Of a DNA stretch of 64,000 nt, positions 22,802 through 33,873 are shown one piece after another. Location: contig RXIC02000464.1 in the NCBI GenBank assembly GCA_003952965.2, positions 1 through 64,000 on the forward strand. The letters are read 5' to 3'. A program made the position numbers and the translations under genes. Under the pieces are notes generated by a model. It did not search any database. It saw nothing but the letters and a program-made list of their open reading frames with translations, and was not told where the DNA came from. This stretch comes from Morella rubra. Taxonomy: Eukaryota; Streptophyta; Magnoliopsida; Fagales; Myricaceae. Numbering within the stretch: position 1 is the stretch's first letter; each line of letters begins with the position of its first letter.

Positions 22802-24874
22802 CAGTGGCGGAATCAGGAATGCAATTGAAGGGGTAAACTCCTAAGGAAAAATGATCAAAAAAAATTTACTACGTAATGCAAAAAATATTTTAAGAGTTAA
22901 AATATCAAAAATTAAGGATTAAAAATAGTAAAAATATTGAAATACATATACCGTACTATTTGCTAATACTGAGAGGTGGCAATTGGATCCTACAGGACTG
23001 CATCTTCTAAAAACGTTGTAAAATCGCTTCGTTCTCTGAAAAACGACAAGAAATAAGTATTATGCTTCTATTATTATTGAAAGACAATAAGAGCAAAACA
23101 AAGCATATTGAAAAAAATAATTTTCTAATACTCTGTTTCAACTCCCCAAGCTCATTCAAATTACAAGGATCCAAAGTTCAAAAAGAATCCAAAGGATCCA
23201 AGAGCATAGAGCTACTTCCTACCCTTGCTATAGCTATCTTTTAGTATGACAGTTCTATTGAACACGAGCTTCTCAGGAGTAGAATCTCTATTAACAACAA
23301 AGTAATCTGGAATTGCAAAGAGAAAATACATACTTGGCTTAGAAAATAAAAAATAAAAAATAAAAAGCAAATATTTATTGGTGTTTGTGTAGGATTTTTT
23401 GAGATTTTGGATGTTCGTTTTGTGAATTTTGTTAAATACATTTTATCCTAGAATCCTTTTGCAAACGAACATGATGCAAGACGAGTTTTGGAAGACATCA
23501 TCAAATTTGTCTGCACATAGCAATAGGCAGTGGGCCGCTACCCCTCTGCTTATATACCAATTTTTTGACAAAATATGTTCTTGGCGTCTCAAAATTTTAA
23601 AGAATGTCCCTTCCAACCATTTTTAATTTCTTAAGAATAAATTTTGAAATATTTAATAATAACCTATCATTTTTAGTTTGAATAGATTTTAAAAACACAT
23701 TTAATAGGATTAAAAAAATTCCATATTCAACTTAAATCTTTAAAATCTAGAATTTTTCTTAAAACTCCAACTTTTGAAATGTAAAATGTTCTTTTATATA
23801 TATATAAACTCTTAATATTTCAATTGCATTAAATTTCTATAGACTCACAAGCAAATTCTATAGATTGCAGCAACTATAAATTGATGACAATAAATTCTAT
23901 AGATTCACAAACAGATTCTATAGATTTAGTAACAATAAATTCAATTGCATCAAATTCTATAAATTCACAAACAAATTCACATATCATCTCCTGCAGATTG
24001 CAGCAACAATAAATTGATAACAATAAATTCTACAGATTCACAAACAGATTCTATACATCCAGCAACAATAAATTCAATTTCGGCAACAACAAATTCAATA
24101 GCCGATCACCCAAATCCCAATTGACAACTTAAACACAATACCTGAGCTGAGAGTGAGACCCTTCCTCTTCTTTCAATTGCAGTATGTGGCGCTGCCTTTC
24201 CAAATCCAAATCCTAAATTCCTAATCAATTTTCATCACATTATCAAGCAAAAATTAAAATAAATTTCATCACTAATCGAAAAATAAACTAGAGAGAAAGA
24301 GACTTGAGTTGAGACTTGAGAAGTTGAGAGAGTACCTGGAGGTTGAAGAAAGAGAGAGAGAGAGAGAGATGTGGTTATGGAGGAGGAGAGAGGGTTGGAG
24401 AGGGGCAAAGGGCTGAGAGCCCGAGAGGGGAGAGAGAGTTGTGGTTGTGGAGGAGGAGAGAGGGTCGGAGAGGGGCAGAGGGCTGAGAGCCCGAGAGGGA
24501 GAGGGAGAGCAGCGTGAGAGAGGGCAAGAGGCTGGTGTTCTGTGGCAGCAGAGTGAGGAGGAGAGAGGGACTGTCGGACGGAGGCTGGTGTCGGGAGGGG
24601 GAGTAGAGTGAGAGTGAGAAAGAGGGGGAAAATTGAAAGTGGGGGAGCCGGGGAAGGGAGGCTGCGCAGGGTGAAACGCGCATTTCACCCTGATTTTTTT
24701 TTTTTAAAGGACACCTGGGCCTGGGTCTTTGGGGCTGGGGCCTGAGGGGGGGCGGGCTGGGTCTAAGGGGGTGGGCCTAGCTCTAAGGGGGCAGCCCATA
24801 ATAATAATAATAATAATAAATTATTTACACATTTTCAGGTGATGGGGGGCGGCTCCTCGCTCGTTCCACCTCTG
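22802..24874. mobile_element. Non-autonomous hAT-type element inside the LINE, copy 1
   Basis: This 2073-bp insertion has an 8-bp target duplication AGTTTGGA at 22794-22801 and 24875-24882. Its ends match as short inverted repeats: CAGTGGCGGAA on the left, CAGAGGTGGAA (reverse complement) on the right. An 8-bp duplication with CAG-starting ends is the hAT signature. Reading across the duplication once restores the LINE frame (EFG followed by GGRRKG), so the insertion point is exact. Inside are a degenerate tandem repeat, GA-rich DNA and no transposase frame, so it was moved by another element's enzyme. Confidence 0.8.
23835..24098. repeat. Degenerate minisatellite inside the hAT element
   Basis: About four units of roughly 60-73 bp, each starting near TTCTATAGATTCACAAACA and ending in a CAACAATAAATT-like segment, lie in direct order. 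They may be subterminal repeats, which in hAT elements can bind transposase, but that role is a guess. The same array is at about 33344-33609. Confidence 0.6.
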
Positions 24875-26683
24875 AGTTTGGAGGTGGGCGCAGGAAGGGG
24901 GTGATGATGATACCAGAAGGTAAAGGGGGGTCCGGATGGAAGGATCTGGCCGCTGTGTTTCAGGAGGTGGTCTCACACCTTGGTATGCACAAAAGTGGAC
25001 GAGGGGGTTTTTCTAGTTCTAGAGTTCGTAATGAGGTTTCTTTCGTCGAAGTTGCTAAAAGAGGGACGATAGGGGAGAGCTCTGGGGGTGGGGGTGTGGC
25101 CGTGAAGGGCGTTAAGGAGGTTGCTGGTGGTGTGGAGAAGAAGGCAATGATGCATGCTTCTTCGCATGAGACTTTGGTGACCGATGTTTCAGTTTCCAAA
25201 GAGGTGGCATTTAATGCTAAGACGGTGGGCGACAAGGTGATTGACGTGCCTTTTTGGAAAAGCAAGTTGATGGGGTTCAAAAAAGAAATTAACGTTCTTT
25301 TAAATCTTTTGGGGAAGGAAGTGGGCCGGGCTTTTTGCGTGCTGATTCACTAGGCTCTGGGGTGGAGGTTGCGATTCCTAGGGATAGGCAGGCGCCTTCA
25401 CCACCGCAGGATCTGTTGAAGGCAGATGGGCTGGGCCCAGTTTTTTCTACTCTTGTTAACTTGGTTTTGACCCAGTTGGGTGCTTCAGGCTTGAATCCTG
25501 CGACTGGGCTGGAGTCTTTAGGCCCGTTGGAAGGCTGTAGCCATATGGGGGCCGGTCTTCATCGCGACCCGTTGCTTGTGAGTGGGTTCGTCGACGTCAT
25601 GGCTGATACAGTGGCAGGCGATGTTGATCAGCTCGCGCCGGAGGTCGGACCATCGTTGGTGCCTTTTGAGGTGAAGGGTCACTGCCCGGTGGCCATTCCG
25701 GCGCCGGAGCTGTCGTTGAGATCCTTTGATAGTGCCTGCCGAAGTGCCTTTTTCTTCTCGGGGGTGTTTAGTCTGCCGAATCTTATTCTTGAAGACTCAA
25801 ATGGGGTTCCAGCGCCGGAACAGTCGCCGAGTTTTGGTCCTAAGCATGCCGAAGTGGCTGTTTTTCCCCAGGGGATGCTGTTTAGGCCGAATCTCCTTCC
25901 TGAAGGCCTAGATGGGGTCGTTGGGTCTTCCTTATTGGCTTTTAGATGAAAGGTTGTGTGTTGCTCCTGTCGTGGGCCCGTGTGAGGGTAATGTTGATTG
26001 GGTGGATCGGGTTGGTCTAGAAGAGTTAGGAGTCAAGTCTGGAGGGGATGGGCTAGTCGTTGTCTCTAGTGGGGATACTCAGTCTCATGGGCAGTGCATT
26101 GGGCTTGCTGATAGGGTGGTCCCAGCTAATTGTGTTGCTAATGGGTGTCTCTTGGAAATGCTCGATAGGGCGGGATAGGTAGGAAGGGAGTTGTCTTTGG
26201 TTGAGGTTGCCGCTCCAGAGTTGTGTATGGCTCCGTTGGCCATCTGTAGCCCTGATGGAGGGGAGTTTGAGTGCCAGCGGAATGACAGGGCTTCAGGATG
26301 GGTGTTGGACATGGTGTTGTCTTTCTGCCTAATGGTGGGTGTGTCTTGTGAAGGTTATGAGGCCGATTTGCTGTGTCTCTTTGCTGCGTTAGGAACGTGA
26401 AAGGGAGCATAGTAGCCTTAAGACTCCTAGAGGGAAGGGAGGCAAACTAGTAAGAGAGATGAAGGGTTTGGTGTCTTCAATTAATTATGATAGGAAGGGT
26501 GATTCTTCGCACAGGGGACGGCGTGGGGGGCGGGCATTGATGGTGATTAGATGATGCCAAAAATTATTAGTTGGAATATCAGGGCTCAACAATAAAGAGA
26601 AGTGTAAAGGAGTTGGAAATTTATTGCGGAGGTGGAAACCGGATTTAGTTCGTCTCTAGGAGACCAAGGTGGTTGTTATGTCT

Positions 26684-26783
26684 NNNNNNNNNNNNNNNNN
26701 NNNNNNNNNNNNNNNNNNNNNNNNNNNNNNNNNNNNNNNNNNNNNNNNNNNNNNNNNNNNNNNNNNNNNNNNNNNNNNNNNNN
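26684..26783. other. Assembly gap of exactly 100 N
   Basis: The run is exactly 100 bases long, the usual placeholder for a gap of unknown size. It sits precisely between the two copies of the 9.4-kb repeat. No sequence is available, so the true distance, or even overlap, between the flanking contigs is unknown. Confidence 0.99.
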
Positions 26784-27947
26784 CTGCGTTTGTTTTGCGT
26801 AGAAAAAAAAAAGCTGTGTTTGTTTCGATGTAAATTTAAGAAGATAGGAAAATATTTACGTCTGAAATAGTTTCAAAGAAAATAACCAAAATTCCATTGT
26901 TTGGTAGAGACCTAGAAAATCATCCTGCAAATGTTTTAGGGTGTTTGGTTAGCCTAGAATAATCTGAATGGTAGATGACAGCGTTCCTTCTCTGCCATAA
27001 TCTGAAGGTAGATGACAATGTTCCTTCTGTGCCATAACCCACGACTTATGAAAAAAAATACACGAAAGCTAAATTTCAGCAAACAAGTATTGTGCACCAC
27101 CCATCATCCCACAAACCGATGCCTCCCTGACTTAGGGGCGACAAGAGAAAATAGAAGCCTGGAAAAAAAAATAGACGATATTGGGCAGTAGAAGATTTCA
27201 TAGGCAGAGGGGGACACTAGAGTAGGTGGAAGTGATTGGGTGCTTTGAGTTAGCCAGGATTGGGGGTGGGGAGGGGCGTTCAAGAGTCTCTAACAGTTTG
27301 AAAAATTTTCAGTCTTGCAGGGTAAAATTTTCCATTGGCTAACTTGACATTTTCCTTCCACCTCTATTTTTCACCCCTGCCAAACACATGAGAAGCTGAA
27401 CATATTTCAAGGAAGACATTTTCAGGCGAAACAAAAGCAGCCTAAGATAAAGCCCTACGAGGAAAACAAAACCAGGTTTAGGAATAAAACTGTAAGATTT
27501 GTACTCATTGATTACTAATTAGAAGAAATCTAATGTATGCAACACCCATAAACGTATAATCGTAACACATAGGACATTAACAGCAAATGAAGGTCTCTGT
27601 AAATATTGGATAGTTTGACGCGGACAAAATCTTATATCATAGAATACCTGGCGATCACCATTCTCCATTTTCAGCACTTCCCTCGCTAAACTGCACCAAG
27701 ACTCCCTAACATCACTTTTGCAATGAAACCAACCAGCAAAAACGAAGGCAACGGCTATAATCGACGTTGTAAATCAAAACCCGACACAAATCCCACACAA
27801 ACGCTCTTTTCCATCTTCCAATTTCCATCACTCCCAAAAATTATAACCCACCAACTAAACCCTAAATTGCCACCAAACCCTACGAATCCCCTTCCAAGGT
27901 AAAAAAGGGCATTTCAATCAAACGACACGGGGAAAAAAAAAATTTAC

Positions 27948-28310
27948 CAACTCGTAACGGTTCCCATCGTACTCGAACGATTCGTAGTGGCTCCTCCTCC
28001 CTCTCCCTTTTCCCGAAAACCTAATCGGGTCCCCAATCGGCTTGGCGTCTTCCTGAGGCTGCTCCGCCTCCTCGTCCTCTTCACCGCTCTGCACTTCTCT
28101 TTCCTTCTTCTCAGCCTTCTTCTTCTTCTCCTTCTTCTTCTTCTGCTGGTGGTCCTCCTCTTTCGCCTCCTCTTCCGCCTCCGCAAGCTTTATCCGCTTC
28201 AGCCTTTTGCGCCTCGGCTGGCTCTCCTCCGAGTTCGAGGAATGTTGCCTCGGCGGCGCCTCTTCGTCCTCGTCGCTCGTCGTGATCTGCGCGAACCTCC
28301 GGTTCCCCAT
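27948..28310 (-). pseudogene. Isolated copy of AIPP3 exon 1
   Basis: This repeats the 363-bp first coding exon (MGNRRFAQITTSDEDEE to YEL) with its donor site, without change in the encoded protein. No exon 2 (EDPVLLVPEDK) lies to its left; instead the N gap follows within about 1.2 kb. If the 9.4-kb duplication is real, this is a promoter plus first exon with no rest of gene. If the contigs simply overlap, it is the same exon as 18491-18853 counted twice. Confidence 0.85.
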
Positions 28311-29989
28311 TTCGCTGCCCTCAATGCCTCTATCTCTCTCTCTCTCGCTCACACAGACTGCCCCACTCACATGCCCACTCTGTGAAGCACTGGATGAAAC
28401 TGGGTTAGCCCGTCTAGCGGTGCAGTCCGTGACGGTTCGGAAACGGACCTTGAGGTTATGTTTGTCGGTTTGGTTTCGAAAATATTTTATGTGTTTATTT
28501 TTTTTAATTAATATAGATTCTTTTATTATTAGTAAAAAATTTATTAAAATTTATTAGAGTTTGTTTAAAAATTATTAGAGTTTATAAAAAATTATTAAAA
28601 TTTAATTTGATTGACTTTTAATAAAAAAAAATTTGCTTAGATGAGCAAAAAAATTTAATAAAAAAAAAAATTCATCCACCAGTCTCGTGCTCTGCTTAGA
28701 GCGGGTCTTGGAGAGGCAGAGAGCGCGGCGCTGTTCACTTGGGAGCGCAACCAAAGGCTCCTGGGTATACGCAGAATCTCAAGTCAATCGGTCCACGCCA
28801 GGGACTTCAATTTCTTTATGCCGAGGGAAATTCAATTTTTATTCCGTAAGTTTTGATACTTTTTATGAATTAATCATTATTATTCATTTATTTTAATTTT
28901 CGGTCACTGATTTATTACTCTTATAAATAATTGATCTTTCCGTCACAAACCGTTAAGTTCCTTAATGAAAGAGCCAAACAAGTCAATTGTCTTTGCCACC
29001 TCACCTTCATTTTTCACGTCATCATTCAATCCCTACTGTAGAAGCCCAAAACGACACATAGCATTGTAAAATCCTTCCCTTCTCCTTCTCCAAATGACAG
29101 GAAAAATTTTATGCCACCTAAACATAAGCCTCAATGTTCTTTACATTTTCTAATATTTGGTATTTTTTTTATATAGTTTTATCATTTTAGAATTGCTATA
29201 TATATATTTAATTTTTATAATATGTCACGTTATTAAATTCTGTTAGTGATCCAATGTCACGAATATGTAACTTTAAAGACCAATTAAAACAAAAAAAAAT
29301 GTATGTAACTATTACAAGACCAACTTATAAAAGTTGAAATTACTGAAAATACTAGAGACCAATATTTATCACAGAGTCAACGATCACAGAGGACAGGTGG
29401 AATACTAAGACCAATTATCAGTCTCACAAGGACAGGTTATAATTTCTTTATATTTTATAAATAAAAATTAAGCTTACATTATAAAAGAGGATGAAAAATT
29501 GCAATAAATATTATATTGATATGAATAAATAAATTAAAATCCTCTTTAATTTACCATTCGAATTGAATAAATAAATAATAAATATTTTATGTTCATAATT
29601 TTGAAACTCTCCCTTTTTCACATAATATAATTAGAGAGGATGTTCATCAAAGCATGCTTATTACCGGACAAGGGTCAAAAAAAAAAAAAGGTCCGAAGGT
29701 GGAAACTTGGCCCCATCTAATATTATTAGGTCCGGTGATGTTTGATTGTAAAAATTTTGAGATAGTAAAAATTTTAGGGTGTTAGAGTTGGTGAAAAAGT
29801 GAAGAGAGAGATGATTTGAGTGAAATTTGATGATTTGATGGGAGAGAGCGAATTTTAGAAAGTTATTTTATAGGAGTGAAAATTTTGGAGGCCTAATATT
29901 TTTGCTCTTGAACATCTTAAAATCCAAGAGCTTGATGTCATGCAAGCATATACTTGTTAAAAGGTTGAGTTGGACCAGGGCGAGTCTAA

Positions 29990-30681
29990 GGGCTTGTTTG
30001 TTTCAGAGATATTTTTAAAATTTTCATTCAACTTACTACGAACTTAAACCGAACATGTTAAAATTTAGGATGCAGTTAATTATTTTTCATTTTTACCCTG
30101 ATCATGCTTATGAAAAATTACCAATATATCCTTCAGTAGTGCTTTGAGGACATAAATACCAAAGGGTAAAATAGAAATTTGAAAAAACACATAGCCCCAC
30201 ACGTTCAGCGCATTAACCAATCGGACATGTGAATGGACGAAATACCCCAACTGCTTTATCCAACATTAAGGCTTTGGTTGAGGGCGATATGGTCATTTCA
30301 TCCGACCATTAAATATTCTACCTCAATTTTCCCCCCCTTCCCCTGCGATACCCTGTAGCTTGTTAGTAGGCATCAATCACTCTTTTGCAAAAGTTCTTCT
30401 TCTCTTATTCTTTTTTTTTTTTTAATACCTTTCAAATATTTATATTGTAATAAAAAAAAATTCGAAATTATAATAAATATTATAAATAAGCAATATCATT
30501 TTACTTTTTATCTTTTTCACTCATCCCAATAAAAATAATCTACAAACAACAACCTTAAAAATCATCGTTACTTTTTTTATACCTCAACAACTTCTACACA
30601 AACACCAATACAACTCCAACATCACCTTAAAATTCTCAAAACACTTCAAATCCTAAAAATCTCATCAAAACGAACATGCCC
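29990..30681. mobile_element. Harbinger-like MITE, copy 2 of the block
   Basis: This is the same 692-bp element as at 20481-21172, with the same ends and TAA flanks. It came along with the block and is not an independent insertion. Confidence 0.55.
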
Positions 30682-31948
30682 TAAGCATAGGCACAGCCTA
30701 GTGGCTGCCCAAGGTTACCAAGTTCTCCAAATTTCAAATTTTCTTTAATTATACTATTAAATAAATATCTAATATTATCTAAAACTAAAAAATTAGTGTA
30801 GCCAACTGCCTAAGGTCCCAATAGTAAAAAGGTCTAAATTTCAATTTTTCTTTCATTGTTACTATCAAATGAATGTCTAATATTACCTAAAATTGAAAAT
30901 TTTCAAGAAAAAGCTACCTAATTTAATGATTTGTGTATGTTTTTATTTTTTAAAGGTGACTATTAAATTACTTTGATTGGAGGAACCATTTACTCCTTTT
31001 ATTTTTAGGTGATTGTTTCACCCAAAAGTCTTCTTAAGTAAAGCTATTAGCTGTCAATCTACATAAAAGGACTTAACTTAAAAATTTTTTTGCTTAAATT
31101 AAGTGAGAAACTTCTTATTTCTTTGTTAAATAAAAAACACAGGAAAATACTCTCTTCTCTATTGATCATTTTATTTTTTTCCCTATTATTTCTTTGTGTT
31201 TCTCAGCACTTACCTTTAGTTGTTTTTCTTATCAAGATCACTCGTCAAAGGCTTCATATACAATTATTCTAAACTTTTCTACTTTAGTTGTATTGTAAGT
31301 TGCATTTGTTGTAGTTATCGTTATTTTGTAGAAGAAAATTGAGATTATTCTGAATTTTGTTCTGTAGTTTTATTCTAAGTTTGTGTTTGCATTTCTTGTA
31401 ATTTTCATTATTCCATTTAGAATAATTTTGAGATATCAAATATGTCTAGTAAAAAATATATATGAAAAGTGAAAAATGAAACAAAAATAGGAAAAATAGT
31501 TCAATCTTAAAAAGGCGACAAAATATTACTTCAAATTCCATGAAAAGATTAGCAAATGAGAAACATTCCCTTTTTATAGAATTGAAAGACAAAATTCAGA
31601 CAACAAATCAAAATGACACTAACAACATCTACACTCATAACAACGCCCAAACTTTTGATTATATAGAGAAAAAAATAAAAAATTAGAAAAGGATGAGATA
31701 ACTAAAAAAAATTGTAAAAAATAATGAAATGTTAAACTTTATTGTTAATATTTAGGACCCTATAGATTGAAAAAATATTGATATAAATCTAAGAGGTTTA
31801 CAATATCAATTAAAAATGATATATTAACAAATCTTGAACTTAAAAATTTAAGTAATTTTTTAGAAGAATAATTCCTTCTTCTTTTTTTTCTTTTTAAGTA
31901 AGGCAATATTATTAAAGAAAAAGAAAATTGGAAATAGAACTGTTAACT

Positions 31949-33826
31949 TCAGGTTTTTTCTAGTTTCTTTTTTCTGGTAGTTTGTTGTCCTAGGCTGTAG
32001 TGGTGTTGCCGGTAGTTTTAGTCTGGTGGTCATGATGTTCTTTTCCCGTCGATTCTGTGTAGAAGCAAAGGAGTTTCAGGTTACAGTTTTAGGCAATGGT
32101 GTTGTGAAATTTTCGGAGTGGAGCCGGAAGGCTCTGAGCTCTATTTTCCTTGGGAGGTTTGGAGCCGTTTGGTTGGTGAACATGGCGAGTAGACCGCAGG
32201 TGGATGCCAATAAGGAGTTTGTCGTAAAATTTAACGAAGCTTCCTGGGCCTTTTTGCCACAGCGTTGTAGTAACAAGGCAGGGAGGTATGTTGCCATAGC
32301 AGAGTTTGGACAGTGGCGGAATCAGGAATGCAATTGAAGGGGGTAAACTCCTAAGGAAAATGATCAAAAAAAAATTTACTACGTAATGCCAAAAAATATT
32401 TTAAGAGTTAAAATATCAAAAATTAAGGATTAAAACAGTAAAAATATTGAAATATATATACCGTACTATTTGCTAATACTGAGAGGTGGCAATTGGATCC
32501 TACAGGACTGCATCTTCTAAAAACGTTGTAAAATCGCTTCGTTCTCTGAAAAACGACAAGAAATAAGTATTATGCTTCTATTATTATTGAAAGACAATAA
32601 GAGCAAAACAAAGCATATTGAAAAAAATAATTTTCTAATACTCTGTTTCAACTCCCCAAGCTCATTCAAATTACAAGGATCCAAAGTTCAAAAAGAATCC
32701 AAAGGATCCAAGAGCATAGAGCTACTTCCTACCCTTGCTATAGCTATCTTTTAGTATGACAGTTCTATTGAACACGAGCTTCTCAGGAGTAGAATCTCTA
32801 TTAACAACAAAATAATCTGGAATTGCAAGGAGAAAATACATACTTGGCTTAGAAAATAAAAAATAAAAAATAAAAAGCAAATATTTATTGGTGTTTGTGT
32901 AGGATTTTTTGAGATTTTGGATGTTCGTTTTGTGAATTTTGTTAAATACATTTTATCCTAAAATCCTTTTGCAAACGAACATGATGCAAGACGAGTTTTG
33001 GAAGACATCATCAAATTTGTCTGCACATAGCAATAGGCAGTGGGCCGCTACCCCTCTGCTTATATACCAATTTTTTGACAAAATATGTTCTTGGCGTCTC
33101 AAAATTTTAAAGAATGTCCCTTCCAACCATTTTTAATTTCTTAAGAATAAATTTTGAAATATTTAATAATAACCTATCATTTTTAGTTTGAATAGATTTT
33201 AAAAACACATTTAATAGGATTAAAAAAATTCCATATTCAACTTAAATCTTTAAAATCTAGAATTTTTCTTAAAACTCCAACTTTTGAAATGTAAAATGTT
33301 CTTTATATATATATATAAACTCTTAATATTTCAATTGCATTAAATTTCTATAGACTCACAAGCAAATTCTATAGATTGCAGCAACTATAAATTGATGACA
33401 ATAAATTCTATAGATTCACAAACAGATTCTATAGATTTAGTAACAATAAATTCAATTGCATCAAATTCTATAAATTCACAAACAAATTCACATATCATCT
33501 CCTGCAGATTGCAGCAACAATAAATTGATAACAATAAATTCTACAGATTCACAAACAGATTCTATACATCCAGCAACAATAAATTCAATTTCGGCAACAA
33601 CAAATTCAATAGCCGATCACCCAAATCCCAATTGACAACTTAAACACAATACCTGAGCTGAGAGTGAGACCCTTCCTCTTCTTTCAATTGCAGTATGTGG
33701 CGTGCCTTTCCAAATCCAAATCCTAAATTCCTAATCAATTTTCATCACATTATCAAGCAAAAATTAAAATAAATTTCATCACTAATCGAAAAATAAACTA
33801 GAGAGAAAGAGACTTGAGTTGAGACT

Positions 33827-33873
<47 letters not shown>

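Larger units (their letters stand above)
17327..26683. repeat. 9.4-kb direct repeat, copy 1
   Basis: The block is repeated at 26784-36197. Copy 1 ends at the last base before the N gap and copy 2 begins at the first base after it. The offset is exactly 9457 at AIPP3 exon 1, rises to 9509 by the LINE start and falls to 9514 near the end. Differences are small indels plus one scrambled patch at about 19840-19940. The left edge of copy 1 lies inside AIPP3 intron 1 with no transposon or other boundary, as expected when two contigs overlap. Confidence 0.95.
22440..26683 (+). mobile_element. LINE (L1-type) retrotransposon, split and truncated, copy 1
   Basis: The first piece, about 22440-22801, encodes an ORF1 start (RRFCVEAKEFQVTVLGNGVV, then NKAGRYVAIAEFG). 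The second piece, from 24883, continues GGRRKGVMMIPEGKGGSGWK and a long, frameshifted Pro/Gly-rich region. It then reaches the start of an endonuclease (MPKIISWNIR at about 26552) before the gap. The WNIRG motif near the start of the second protein and the EFG.GRR..IPEG.GW pattern are typical of plant L1 elements. The copy is dead: ORF1 is interrupted by another element, later frames shift, and a stop replaces Gln in the conserved QETK of the endonuclease. No reverse transcriptase is present in the window. Confidence 0.75.

Noticed and set aside
23835..24098. Spaced short repeats that could suggest a CRISPR array
   Set aside because: Units are degenerate, spacers are not unique, and the array lies inside a plant hAT-type element.
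24272..24688. 138- and 102-codon Ser/Pro/Leu frames on the minus strand (also at 33745-34342)
   Set aside because: They translate the GA/CT-rich repeats at the right end of the hAT-type element and have no protein-like features.
24960..25280. Minus-strand frames opposite the LINE
   Set aside because: Shadow frames of the LINE ORF1 region on the other strand.
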